A stretch of 50,890 nucleotides of DNA from an uncultured Tessaracoccus sp. (GTDB taxonomy: Bacteria > Actinomycetota > Actinomycetes > Propionibacteriales > Propionibacteriaceae): positions 1 through 50,890 of the forward strand of contig NZ_CALUCN010000018.1 in assembly GCF_943914565.1 (NCBI RefSeq). The letters run 5' to 3'. The notes under the pieces were generated by a model that worked only from the letters and a program-made list of their open reading frames with translations, did no database searches and was not told the origin of the DNA. The position numbers were made by a program, and so were the translations under genes. Shown here in pieces: positions 8,242 to 15,987 of this stretch; position 1 is the stretch's first letter; the number at the start of each line of letters is the position of its first letter.

Positions 8242-9131
8242 CCAACCCGTTCCGTCCCGAGCTGTGGGAGCCCGTCGAGGGCTTCGACTTCACCGACATC
8301 ACCTACCACCGCGCCAAGGACGTGCCCGCGGTGCGCATCGCGTTCGACCGGCCGGAGGTGCGCAACGCGTTCCGTCCGCACACCGTCGACGAGCTCTACC
8401 GCGCGCTCGACCACGCCAGGCAGTCCTCCGACGTGGGCTGCGTCCTCCTCACCGGCAACGGCCCCAGCCCCCGCGACGGTGGCTGGTCCTTCAGCTCCGG
8501 CGGCGACCAGCGCATCCGCGGGCGCGCCGGCTACCAGTACGCCGACGGGGACACGGCCGAGGCGGTCGACCCGGCCAAGCTCGGGCGACTCCACATCCTC
8601 GAGGTGCAGCGCCTCATCCGGTTCATGCCGAAGGTGGTCATCGCGCTCGTCGGCGGCTGGGCCGCGGGCGGCGGGCACTCGCTGCACGTCGTCGCGGACC
8701 TCACGATCGCCAGCGACGAGGCGCGGTTCAAGCAGACCGACGCCGACGTCGGCTCCTTCGACGGTGGCTTCGGATCCGCGTACCTCGCGCGGCAGGTGGG
8801 GCAGAAGTTCGCCCGCGAGATCTTCTTCCTGGGCGACGTGTACAACGCCGACGACGCGCACCGCATGGGCATGGTGAACAAGGTCGTCCCGCACGCCGAG
8901 CTCGAGGACGAGGGGCTCGCCTGGGCGCGGAAGGTCTGCGGCAAGTCGCCGACGGCGCAGCGGATGCTGAAGTACGCGTTCAACGCGATCGACGACGGCA
9001 TGGTCGGCCAGCAGGTGTTTGCCGGCGAGGCGACGCGGCTGGCCTACATGACCGACGAGGCCGTCGAGGGTCGGGACTCGTTCCTCGAGAAGCGCGACCC
9101 CGACTGGTCGCGGTTCCCCTACTACTACTGA
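8238..9131 (+). CDS. menB: 1,4-dihydroxy-2-naphthoyl-CoA synthase (naphthoate synthase)
   Basis: A 297-residue crotonase-fold enzyme of menaquinone synthesis that closes the naphthoquinone ring of o-succinylbenzoyl-CoA. The long actinobacterial N terminus (WEPVEGFDFTDITYHRAKD) is present, as are FDRPEVRNAFRPHTVDEL, the SSGGDQRIRGRAGYQYADG active-site loop and a second oxyanion segment GGWAAGGGHSLHVVADLT. TDADVGSFDGGFGSAYLAR and the C-terminal RDPDWSRFPYYY are typical of MenB. The ATG overlaps the GDPD stop. No other men gene lies in the window. Identification is secure. Confidence 0.95.
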   Translation: MTNPFRPELWEPVEGFDFTDITYHRAKDVPAVRIAFDRPEVRNAFRPHTVDELYRALDHARQSSDVGCVLLTGNGPSPRDGGWSFSSGGDQRIRGRAGYQYADGDTAEAVDPAKLGRLHILEVQRLIRFMPKVVIALVGGWAAGGGHSLHVVADLTIASDEARFKQTDADVGSFDGGFGSAYLARQVGQKFAREIFFLGDVYNADDAHRMGMVNKVVPHAELEDEGLAWARKVCGKSPTAQRMLKYAFNAIDDGMVGQQVFAGEATRLAYMTDEAVEGRDSFLEKRDPDWSRFPYYY

Positions 9132-9144
9132 GCCGGTCGGGCGC

Positions 9145-9786
9145 TCACTGAGCCAGCCCGTACAGGCGGTCGCCCGCGTCGCCGAGGCCGGGGACGATGT
9201 AGCCCTTCTCGTTGAGCTTCTCGTCGACGGCGGCGGTCACGAGCGTGCACGGCACCTCGAGGTGGTGCAGCAGTTCGTCGAGCTTACGCAGCCCCTCGGG
9301 AGCGGCGAGGAGGCAGATGCAGGTGATGTCGTCGGCGCCGCGATCGACGAGGAACTGCACCGCCCCGCCGAGCGACCCGCCGGTGGCGAGCATCGGGTCG
9401 AGCACGTAGCACTGGCGGCCGGAGAGGTCCTCGGGGAGGCGCTCGGCGTACGTCGTCGGCTCGAGCGTCTCCTCGTCGCGGATCATGCCGAGGAAGCCGA
9501 CCTCGGCCGTCGGGACCAGCCGCAGCATGCCGTCGAGCATCCCGAGGCCGGCGCGCAGGATCGGCACCACCATCGGGGCCGGGTCGTCGAGCTTCGTGCC
9601 GACGGTGGGCGCGACGGGGGTCTGGATCTCGTGCTCGTGCACGCGGACCCCGCGGGTGGCCTCGTAGGCGAGCAGCGTGACGAGCTCGTCGACGAGCCGT
9701 CGGAAGACCGGCTGCGGGGTGTCCCGGTCGCGCAGGAGGGTGAGCTTGTGATCGATGAGGGGGTGCGAGACTTCACGTACTTCCAC
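9145..9786 (-). CDS. upp: uracil phosphoribosyltransferase
   Basis: A 213-residue cytoplasmic pyrimidine salvage enzyme that makes UMP from uracil and PRPP. Family features are the N-terminal SHPLIDHKLTLLRD, the dimer and uracil region VPILRAGLGMLDGM, and the PRPP loop DPMLATGGSLGGAV. The C terminus reads GYIVPGLGDAGDRLYGLAQ. I choose the GTG start at 9786 (VEVREVSHPL), which matches family length. It converges with menB (13-base gap) and diverges from the TadA-partner gene. Confidence 0.95.
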   Translation of the reverse strand: MEVREVSHPLIDHKLTLLRDRDTPQPVFRRLVDELVTLLAYEATRGVRVHEHEIQTPVAPTVGTKLDDPAPMVVPILRAGLGMLDGMLRLVPTAEVGFLGMIRDEETLEPTTYAERLPEDLSGRQCYVLDPMLATGGSLGGAVQFLVDRGADDITCICLLAAPEGLRKLDELLHHLEVPCTLVTAAVDEKLNEKGYIVPGLGDAGDRLYGLAQ

Positions 9787-9895
9787 GTGCCCACTTTCCC
9801 ACATCCCTGCTGTGGCCGTGCGGCCGGTCAGCAGGTAGGGTGTCGTCAGCGGGACGGGAGCGGGTCCGACTCGCTGGCCAGGAAGGGAGCGTGCC

Positions 9896-10486
9896 GTGGG
9901 CGTGTTCGATGCCGAGGATGCGGAGCCGTTCGACCTCGAGGACGATGACGACATCGAGGTCGACGATGACGACGACTTCGACTACGACGATGACCTCGAG
10001 GATGCCAGCGAGGACGACGTCGACCTGGTCGTCGCGGCCTACCGCGAGGACGGCGAGCCGGTGGTCGTGCCACTCGACTTCGAGCTGGCCAACGACCTCG
10101 ACGAGCTGATCAGCCAACTCTCCCGGTTGCCCGGGGACTCCGGCGCCGACGGATTCGTCTCCGTCGCCGGCGACTTCTTCGTGATCGTCCGCGCGCGCGG
10201 CCGCACGGTGGAGGTGCTCCTCTCCGACGCGACCGCCGCGACGGAGTGGCCGATCGCCCGCGACGTGCTCGACTACCTGGGCGAGGACATCCCGGACGAC
10301 GACGAGGAGGAGTCGTACCCGGTGGGCGACCTCGAGATGTTCGCACCCAGCGGGCTGCGGGCGCTCGAACTCGAGGCGATCGCCACCGACTACGACCAGG
10401 ACTCGTTCGACTCGCTCGAGCTCATTGCCAAGAAGCTGAAGATCGGCGACCAGTTCAACGCCGCGGCGGCGTCCTTCGACGACTGA
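9896..10486 (+). CDS. tRNA adenosine deaminase-associated protein
   Basis: A 196-residue actinobacterial protein, recognised by its fixed position before tadA and by family sequence. The first ~42 residues are extremely acidic (runs of Asp and Glu, with DDDDFDYDDD) and probably disordered. The remainder (VDLVVAAYREDGEPVVVPL onward) forms the conserved domain. No catalytic motif is visible. It starts at GTG 9896 with AGGAAGGGAG six bases upstream, a strong ribosome site. Its TGA shares one base with the tadA ATG, so translation is coupled. A role in the tRNA-deaminase process is inferred from that linkage; function is unproven. Confidence 0.85.
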   Translation: MGVFDAEDAEPFDLEDDDDIEVDDDDDFDYDDDLEDASEDDVDLVVAAYREDGEPVVVPLDFELANDLDELISQLSRLPGDSGADGFVSVAGDFFVIVRARGRTVEVLLSDATAATEWPIARDVLDYLGEDIPDDDEEESYPVGDLEMFAPSGLRALELEAIATDYDQDSFDSLELIAKKLKIGDQFNAAAASFDD

Positions 10487-10947
10487 TGGGTTCGCGCTGG
10501 CACGCAGACATGCGTGCCGCCCTCGACGCGGCCCGGGCCGCGGAGGAGCACGGCGACGTGCCCATCGGTGCCGTCGTGCTCGCACCCGACGGACGACTGC
10601 TGTCGGCTGCGGGGAACGAGCGTGAGCGCACCGGCGACCCGACCGCGCATGCCGAGATCCTCGCGATCCGGCGGGCGGCCCAGCAGTGGGGCGAGTGGCG
10701 GCTGGAGGGCTGCACCATCGTCGTGACCCTCGAGCCGTGCACGATGTGCGCCGGCGCGATCGTCGGGGCGCGGCTGGCGAGGCTCGTCTTCGGCGCCTTC
10801 GACGAGAAGGCCGGTGCCGTCGCGAGCCTCTTCGACGTCGTGCGCGACCCGCGACTGAACCACACCGTCGCCGTCACCGGCGGCGTCCTCGCCGACGAGT
10901 GCGCGGCCGTGCTGGAGCACTTCTTCCGCGCTCGGCGTTCCAGTTGA
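10486..10947 (+). CDS. tadA: tRNA-specific adenosine deaminase
   Basis: A 153-residue zinc deaminase that converts wobble A34 to inosine in tRNA-Arg(ACG). The zinc site is H55-A-E57 (TAHAEI) with P-C85-T-M-C88, and E57 is the proton shuttle. GDVPIGAVVL and the GAFDEKAGAVASLFD stretch are typical of TadA. Length is normal. The ATG overlaps the stop of the partner gene (TGATG). Its substrate tRNA lies in the same window at 7306-7378. Confidence 0.95.
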   Translation: MGSRWHADMRAALDAARAAEEHGDVPIGAVVLAPDGRLLSAAGNERERTGDPTAHAEILAIRRAAQQWGEWRLEGCTIVVTLEPCTMCAGAIVGARLARLVFGAFDEKAGAVASLFDVVRDPRLNHTVAVTGGVLADECAAVLEHFFRARRSS

Positions 10948-11011
10948 GGCCAGGGCCCCCGCCCCGGCCGGTGGCACGGCCCCCGGCCGAGCCCCGTCGG
11001 AAGTGCGCCCT

Positions 11012-11102
11012 CGTCGGGTGGCACGAAACGCCGTGTGTTTGGTTTGGCGGGGCGCTTTTCGGGGCTCTGGGGCGCTTCAGACGGCGTTTCGTGTCACGTG
11101 GG
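11012..11102 (+). repeat. dispersed hairpin repeat, copy 1
   Basis: The element core (11018-11097, 80 bases) has 17-base inverted ends: GTGGCACGAAACGCCGT on the left and ACGGCGTTTCGTGTCAC on the right, with one mismatch. A second copy at 15683-15762 has the same length and orientation and differs at six of 80 positions. Similarity extends a few bases on each side (CGTCGG left, GTGGG right). Copy 1 lies between tadA and the convergent alcohol dehydrogenase gene, so it may also work as a bidirectional terminator. It shows no coding content. Confidence 0.85.
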
Positions 11103-11178
11103 CGGGGTGCGGGCACCCTGTGTCCGGCCCGACCGCCGCACCGACTGGCTGACGCTTCGCGCGGCCGCTCGGACCCGC

Positions 11179-12291
11179 TCAGTCCTCGTCGAAGAGGATG
11201 ACCTGGCGGACTGCGCGCCCGTCGGCCAACTCGTCCATGGCCGCGTTGATGTCCGCGAGCTGGATCCGGTGCGAAATCAGGTGCTCGACCGGCAGCTTCC
11301 CTGCCCGCCACATCTCGACGTACTGCGGGATGTCACGCGACGGTACCGCCGAACCCAGGTAGGACCCGATCACCGTGCGCGCTTCCGAGGTCAGGGTGAG
11401 GGGCGTGATCTCACTCACCGCTGTCGGCGCGGGCAGGCCGACGGTGACGGTCCGGCCGCCGGCAACCGTCGAACGGAACGCCGTCTCGAACGCACGCGCG
11501 TTGCCCGCACACTCGACCACGTGGCTGGCCTTCACACCCTGTTCGGCCACCTGCTCCGGGGCGAACGTCTCGTGCGCACCCAGTTCACGGGCCTGGGTGA
11601 GCTTCTCGTCGAGGGCGTCCACGGCGATGATGCGCTCCACCCCGCGCCCCACGGCGGTGAGGAGCGCCGCCATGCCCACCCCGCCCAGCCCGACGATCAT
11701 GAGCGACTCGCCCGGTGCCGGGTCGGCCGCGTTGATGATGGCCCCACCGCCGGTGAGCACCGCGCAGCCGAGGACCGCTGCGATTGCTGGTGGCACGTCG
11801 TCGTCCACCGGCACCACGGAGCGTCGGTCCACGACGGCGTGCCGGGCGAACCCGGACACGCCCAGGTGGGTGTGGACGGGCTCGCCGCCGCGCGTGATCG
11901 GGCGATGGCCGGACATGAGCGTGCCCTCGTTGTTGGCGTTCGACCCGGGCGCGCACGGCAGGCGGCCGTCGGTGCGGCACTGTTCGCACTCACCGCAGCG
12001 GGGGAGGAACGTCATGACCAGCCGCTGGCCGGGCTCGATGTCGGTGACGTCCGATCCGACCCGTTCGGCCCGCCCGGCGGACTCGTGACCGAGCAGCATC
12101 GGCACCGGTCGCACGCGGTTGCCGTCGACGACGGACAGGTCGGAATGGCAGATACCGGCGGCCTCGATGCGCACGAGGATCTCCGTCGGCCCGGGCTCGG
12201 CCAGCTCCACTTCGGAGATGGAGAGGGGTTTCGACCGGGCGTAGGGGCGCTCGCGGCCGATCTCCTCGAGGACGGCTCCGGTGGTCTTCAT
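11179..12291 (-). CDS. zinc-dependent alcohol dehydrogenase (MDR family)
   Basis: A 370-residue class III-like zinc alcohol dehydrogenase. Catalytic zinc ligands are C48 (GICHSDL) and H69-E70 (GHE). Structural zinc Cys residues are C99, C102, C105 and C113 (CGECEQC...LPC). The nucleotide site is VGLGGVGMAAL. The substrate is not evident; context suggests a hydroxy acid or alcohol released by the neighbouring lactonase-like hydrolase. ATG 12291 is preferred over ATG 12297 because GAGGAG is seven bases upstream of the former. It is the last gene of a three-gene minus-strand operon, 11 bases after the zinc-ribbon gene. Confidence 0.9.
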   Translation of the reverse strand: MKTTGAVLEEIGRERPYARSKPLSISEVELAEPGPTEILVRIEAAGICHSDLSVVDGNRVRPVPMLLGHESAGRAERVGSDVTDIEPGQRLVMTFLPRCGECEQCRTDGRLPCAPGSNANNEGTLMSGHRPITRGGEPVHTHLGVSGFARHAVVDRRSVVPVDDDVPPAIAAVLGCAVLTGGGAIINAADPAPGESLMIVGLGGVGMAALLTAVGRGVERIIAVDALDEKLTQARELGAHETFAPEQVAEQGVKASHVVECAGNARAFETAFRSTVAGGRTVTVGLPAPTAVSEITPLTLTSEARTVIGSYLGSAVPSRDIPQYVEMWRAGKLPVEHLISHRIQLADINAAMDELADGRAVRQVILFDED

Positions 12292-12302
12292 GGGCATGCT
12301 CC

Positions 12303-12722
12303 TCAGCGTTGGGTCTGGTCGTCGGTGCGGGGCCGCTGCGCGCCGAACGTTGCGTCGGCAACGGTGCTCACCAGCGGGTCGCCGGCACGCAGGGGCCGGT
12401 CGCGGAAGGTACCTTCGTGGGCCAGGACCGGCCGACGGTCGCCCGCCAGCTCCGGGTACGTCGCCTCGAGCTTCTCCCGCTTGCGCATGGCCTCGTGCCA
12501 GTGGCGAATGGTGTCGCGGTTGCCCTGGCCGACCCCGTGCCACGTGTTGGGCATGTCCTCCCGACGGGGGCCTGCGTCGGCGGCGTCGCCGAGGCGGGCC
12601 AGCGCCGGGACGCGGCTGGTCGCGTCGCCGCAGGTCGGGCAGGGTGGGTTGTCGTCGAACATCGAAGCCAGCTGGATCTCGGTCCGGTGCCGCGAGGGGC
12701 ACAGCACGTCGTAGGTGATCAT
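12303..12722 (-). CDS. FmdB-like zinc-ribbon protein, function unknown
   Basis: A 139-residue protein. The first ~35 residues resemble the FmdB zinc ribbon: MITYDVLCPSRH, then NPPCPTCG, giving C8, C28 and C31. The usual second Cys is replaced by Arg-His (R11, H12), so H12 may be the fourth ligand. The remaining ~100 residues are charged and proline-rich and match no domain I know. Its ATG shares a base with the stop of the MBL gene (TGATG), so the two are translationally coupled. It may be a metal-binding accessory or assembly factor for one of its operon partners; that is inference. Confidence 0.75.
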   Translation of the reverse strand: MITYDVLCPSRHRTEIQLASMFDDNPPCPTCGDATSRVPALARLGDAADAGPRREDMPNTWHGVGQGNRDTIRHWHEAMRKREKLEATYPELAGDRRPVLAHEGTFRDRPLRAGDPLVSTVADATFGAQRPRTDDQTQR

Positions 12723-13534
12723 CAGGAGTAGTACCCCTCCGGAGCGAGCTTGAGGGTCCGGTACTGGTCGGCGTCGTGACCGAAGATGACCGTCGCGTCG
12801 GTCTTCTCCGCGATGCTCCGCAACTTCTCGACGGACTCGAGCCATGCGAGGTTGTCCCACACGATGGCGGCGCCGGTGGCTGGCGGCCCCCACGACTGGC
12901 CGAGGTAGACGGCGTCGGAGGTGAAGATGGTCGTGCCGTCGTTGGGCAGGTCCACCTTGAGGCTCATGGTGCCCCAGGTGTGCCCGGGGGTTTCGATGAT
13001 CGAGACTCCGGGGAGGATCTCGGTGTCGCCGCTCACGGCTTCCAGGTTCAGTCCGTCGTAGTCGCTCTTCAGGTGCGCACCTTCGAACACGCCCTCGACG
13101 GCCATCGCGCCCTCGATCTCCTTGTCGTTGGCGACGATGCGCGTCTTGCCGTTGTCGAAGTCGCGTGCGTTGGCGGCGTGGTCGAAGTGGAGGTGGGACA
13201 GGACGAGGACGTCGATGTCCTCCGGCGCGAGGCCGAGGCTCGCGAGCGAGGAGTCCAGGTAGCCGGGCCCGTCGGGAGCCTCCTGCACGGGGAAGAACTC
13301 CTGCAGCCCGGTGGGCGCCCAGCGCTGCTCCCAGTCGCGGGGCACGCCGGTGTCCCACAGCAGCTTGCCCTCGGGATGATCGACGAGGACGGCGTGGGTC
13401 GGCGCTTCGCCCCACGGCGTCGGGGCGTCCTTCTCGTCGCGGCCGCGGATGGTGGTGCCGCCTTGCAGGAGCAGCCAGGTCAGGTCGCACTCCATGACGC
13501 CGGTGGAGAGGACGTGCAGTTTCATGTCGGTCAC
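12722..13534 (-). CDS. MBL-fold hydrolase, N-acyl-homoserine lactonase-like
   Basis: A 270-residue metallo-beta-lactamase-fold protein. The dinuclear metal site is complete: H114-x-H116-x-D118-H119 (SHLHFDHA), H185 (ETPGHTWG), D207 (FTSDAVY) and H253 (FGHDAD). The overall pattern resembles AttM/AiiA-type lactonases, which open acyl-homoserine lactones or gamma-butyrolactone. GTG 13534 is chosen because AAGGGAG lies seven bases upstream; ATG 13525 would be too far. It is first in an operon with the zinc-ribbon and alcohol dehydrogenase genes, and divergent from the PucR regulator. The natural substrate cannot be assigned. Confidence 0.88.
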   Translation of the reverse strand: MTDMKLHVLSTGVMECDLTWLLLQGGTTIRGRDEKDAPTPWGEAPTHAVLVDHPEGKLLWDTGVPRDWEQRWAPTGLQEFFPVQEAPDGPGYLDSSLASLGLAPEDIDVLVLSHLHFDHAANARDFDNGKTRIVANDKEIEGAMAVEGVFEGAHLKSDYDGLNLEAVSGDTEILPGVSIIETPGHTWGTMSLKVDLPNDGTTIFTSDAVYLGQSWGPPATGAAIVWDNLAWLESVEKLRSIAEKTDATVIFGHDADQYRTLKLAPEGYYS

Positions 13535-13650
13535 GTTCGGGCTCCCTTCGTTGGCATCGCCCGGGTGCCGTGGGTCCTCCGTGACCACCGTGCGGACAAC
13601 GGGCGATGGCACTTGCCGTAGCTTCGAGGGTAAGGGGGGAACGCGACGAC

Positions 13651-13662
13651 GGAACATGTCCC
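13651..13662. promoter_or_regulatory. possible operator between the lactonase operon and pucR-type gene
   Basis: GGAACATGTCCC is a near-palindrome (10 of 12 positions pair), centred on ACATGT in the ~160-base divergent region. The flanking GGGGGGAACGCG is also unusual. No convincing -35/-10 pair was found here, so this is a weak call. Confidence 0.3.
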
Positions 13663-13693
13663 GAACAGCCATGGTTTTCGGTTGACTGTGTGC

Positions 13694-15604
13694 ATGGAGC
13701 ACACACTCTTGGTGGAGGTCCTGCGCAGCGTCGCCAACGAGGACGACCTCGCCTACGTCCATGAGTCCATCGCCGGGATGGAGCCCGTCGCCGCCGGCCT
13801 GATCCTGCAGATCGCGCGACAGCTGGAGGAGGGACGTCGACGCGAGGCGCTGCTGCGCGTGCTCGGCGACATCGCCGTCGACCTCACCGCGCTGCGCGAC
13901 ACGCAGGCGGTGCTCAAGGCCATCGCCGTGCGCACGCGGCAGCTCCTCGGCACCGACATGGCGTACGTGAGCCTCAACAACCTGGACACGCAGGAGACCT
14001 TCATCCAGGAGTCCGACGGCGTGCGCACCCACGAGTACCGCACCATCCGCATGCCGCTCGGCACCGGGATCCTCGGCAAGGCGGCGACGGGGAGGGAGCT
14101 CGTCGCCACCAGTCGCTACGGCGCCGACGAGGACATCGTCCACCTGCCGGACATCGACCGCATCGTCGCCGCGGAGGGCGTCGAGGCGATCATGGGTGTC
14201 CCGCTCGTGAGCCACGACGAGGTGCTCGGGGCGCTCATGGTGGCCATGCGCTCCCCGAAGCGGTTCACCGAGGCCGAGCGCGACACCGTGCGCATGATCG
14301 CCCGCCATGCCGCCGTCGCCGTCGACAACGCCCAGCGGTTCGCGGAGGCAGCCAGCACCCTGCGCTCCCTCGACTCGACCCTCCAGGTCGAGCAGGACGC
14401 GCTCGCCCGGGCGCGCACGCTCATGGAGGTCGACGAGCAACTCCTGGAAGTCGTCGTGCGTCGGCCGCGGCACGCGGACCTGCTGTCGCTGGCCCATCGG
14501 ATGCTCGCCACGGAGGTGGCGCTCGTCGACGAGGACGGCCGGGTCGTCGTCGGCACCGTCGGCGTCGAGAACCCGACGGTGGTGCCGGGCCACTGCCCAT
14601 GGCTGCCGACGGGGCGCGAGTTCGAGCAGCGCGTCGCCAGCGCCGTGACCACCGGGCACGCGCTCACCGTCTCCGGCGCGGACGGCGAGGTCACCGTCGC
14701 GCCGGCGCTCACCTCTGGGCAGCACGTCGCCACCGTCGTCGCTCGAGGGGCGCTCGGTCCCGTGCAGCGGTGGAGCCTCGAACGCGTCGCCCTGTTCGCT
14801 GCCATGGTGAGCCTCACGGTGCGGGCGTCCGAGGCGGCCGACGAGCGGCTCCACGCCGAGGTGCTCGACGACCTCCTGCTCCAGCGGTTCCACGACCCCG
14901 ATCGCCTGCGTGCCTCGCTGCGGCGCTTCGGCCTGCACCCTGCCGACTCGCTGTGGCTCCTCGTGGTGGCCGACACCGGACCGCAGGTCGGACGGGCGCT
15001 CCGTGCCGCGATGGCCGACCGGGCCGGGATCGTCGCCACCCACGACGGCCACTGGTGCCTCGTCGTGAACGAGGCCGGGGCCGCCGAGCACGTCGCAGGA
15101 GCCATCGGGGACACGGGCGCGCCGGTGCGCATCGGCACGGCGGGGCCCACCGATGACCTCCGCGCCGTGGCGGCGACGCACACCCGGGCGCACATGGCGT
15201 TGACGAGCCTCGAAGGACTCCAGCGCGACGGCATCTCCGACGGCAACCAGCTGGGCGCCGTCGCGGCCGTGCTCGCGGCGGGCCCGTCGCACGAGGCACT
15301 CCTCGAGCCGCTCGCTCCGCTCCGGCGCCACGACGAGCGGCACGGCACCGAGCTCCTGCGCACGGCCTGGACCTTCCTCGAGGCGGACCGGTCGGTGGCC
15401 GACACGGCGCGCGCGTTGTACGTCCACCGCAACACCGTGCGGCAGCGGGTGGCGCGGATCGGCGGTCTGCTGGGCGACGACTGGGACCAGTCGCCCAGGC
15501 GCCTCGAGACCCATCTGGCGCTGTGGATCTGGCGGCTGGGCGGAGCCACGCACTGGGCCGAGGTGTCGCCGTCGCGCCAGGGCGCTCGTCGACGACGCGG
15601 CTGA
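13694..15604 (+). CDS. GAF-domain PucR-family transcriptional regulator
   Basis: A 636-residue regulator. A GAF-type sensor domain spans about residues 55-200 (DIAVDLTALRDTQAVLKAI through ARHAAVAVDNAQRFAEA). A central GGDEF-like/PucR middle region of low recognisability follows. The C-terminal PucR helix-turn-helix spans about 565-625 and contains FLEADRSVADTARALYVHRNTVRQRVARIG. The start is uncertain: TTG 13682, GTG 13688 and ATG 13694 are in frame and no ribosome site is visible. Divergent orientation suggests it controls the lactonase/dehydrogenase operon. The ligand is unknown. Confidence 0.9.
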   Translation: MEHTLLVEVLRSVANEDDLAYVHESIAGMEPVAAGLILQIARQLEEGRRREALLRVLGDIAVDLTALRDTQAVLKAIAVRTRQLLGTDMAYVSLNNLDTQETFIQESDGVRTHEYRTIRMPLGTGILGKAATGRELVATSRYGADEDIVHLPDIDRIVAAEGVEAIMGVPLVSHDEVLGALMVAMRSPKRFTEAERDTVRMIARHAAVAVDNAQRFAEAASTLRSLDSTLQVEQDALARARTLMEVDEQLLEVVVRRPRHADLLSLAHRMLATEVALVDEDGRVVVGTVGVENPTVVPGHCPWLPTGREFEQRVASAVTTGHALTVSGADGEVTVAPALTSGQHVATVVARGALGPVQRWSLERVALFAAMVSLTVRASEAADERLHAEVLDDLLLQRFHDPDRLRASLRRFGLHPADSLWLLVVADTGPQVGRALRAAMADRAGIVATHDGHWCLVVNEAGAAEHVAGAIGDTGAPVRIGTAGPTDDLRAVAATHTRAHMALTSLEGLQRDGISDGNQLGAVAAVLAAGPSHEALLEPLAPLRRHDERHGTELLRTAWTFLEADRSVADTARALYVHRNTVRQRVARIGGLLGDDWDQSPRRLETHLALWIWRLGGATHWAEVSPSRQGARRRRG

Positions 15605-15676
15605 GGCAGCGCCGAGGCCGAGACTGCTCTGCCCCGGGTCGCGCCCCCGTCGGTGGGTGTGCCGCCGGCCGAGCCC

Positions 15677-15767
15677 CGTCGGGTGGCACGAAACGCCGTG
15701 TTTTTGGCTTGGCGGGGCGTTTTTTAGGGCTCTGGGGCGCTTCAGACGGCGTTTCGTGCCACGTGGG
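15677..15767 (+). repeat. dispersed hairpin repeat, copy 2
   Basis: The 80-base core (15683-15762) has perfect 17-base inverted ends. It is the same orientation as copy 1, 4,665 bases away, with six substitutions. The shared left flank CGGCCGAGCCCCGTCGG occurs in both copies, but in copy 1 a 17-base insertion separates it from the core. The two copies bracket exactly four genes (11179-15604). Copy 2 lies between the PucR gene stop and tRNA-Ser(CGA). Confidence 0.85.
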
Positions 15768-15824
15768 AGCCGCCCTGACCACTCGATTCGCGCTGACGGC
15801 AAGGTGAACGGTAAGCTACCGCAC

Positions 15825-15909
15825 GGTGACGTGTCTGAGCGGCCGAAAGAGCTCGCCTCGAAAGCGAGTGTGGGACCTCCCACCGAGGGTTCAAATCCCT
15901 CCGTCACCG
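15825..15909 (+). tRNA. tRNA-Ser(CGA)
   Basis: An 85-base tRNA with acceptor GGTGACG (15825-15831) pairing CGTCACC (15902-15908), discriminator G and anticodon stem CTCGC/GCGAG. Loop CTCGAAA gives anticodon CGA at 15859-15861. A long variable arm marks serine. CCA is not encoded. Confidence 0.97.
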
Positions 15910-15915
15910 CGGAGC

Positions 15916-15955
15916 CGAGAGGCCCGGACCCGAATCGAGTGGTCCGGGCCTCTCG
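15916..15955 (+). terminator. strong hairpin terminator after tRNA-Ser(CGA)
   Basis: CGAGAGGCCCGGACC (15916-15930) pairs perfectly with GGTCCGGGCCTCTCG (15941-15955), a 15-bp stem with a 10-base loop, six bases after the tRNA. There is only a weak T-rich tail (TCGTCCCTT). Confidence 0.85.
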
Positions 15956-15975
15956 TCGTCCCTTGGATCCGCTCG

Positions 15976-15981
15976 TAGCAT
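15976..15981 (+). promoter_or_regulatory. -10 box for leaderless S9 peptidase mRNA (TAGCAT)
   Basis: TAGCAT ends six bases before the ATG at 15988, leaving no room for a ribosome-binding site. Confidence 0.5.
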
Positions 15982-15987
15982 GGGCCC

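Noticed and set aside
9900..10020. Asp/Glu-codon run before tadA as a tandem repeat
   Set aside because: The GAC/GAT/GAG run encodes the acidic N terminus of the TadA-partner protein and is typical of its family.
11012..11102. Repeat as an insertion sequence or transposon end
   Set aside because: The element is only about 80 bases and there is no transposase gene or target-site duplication in the window. It is kept as a hairpin repeat only.
13700..15907. Long open frame antisense to the GAF-PucR gene, continuous with the MBL frame
   Set aside because: In high-GC DNA the strand opposite a real gene is often stop-free. The encoded chain has no family features, and the plus-strand protein has clear GAF and PucR domains.
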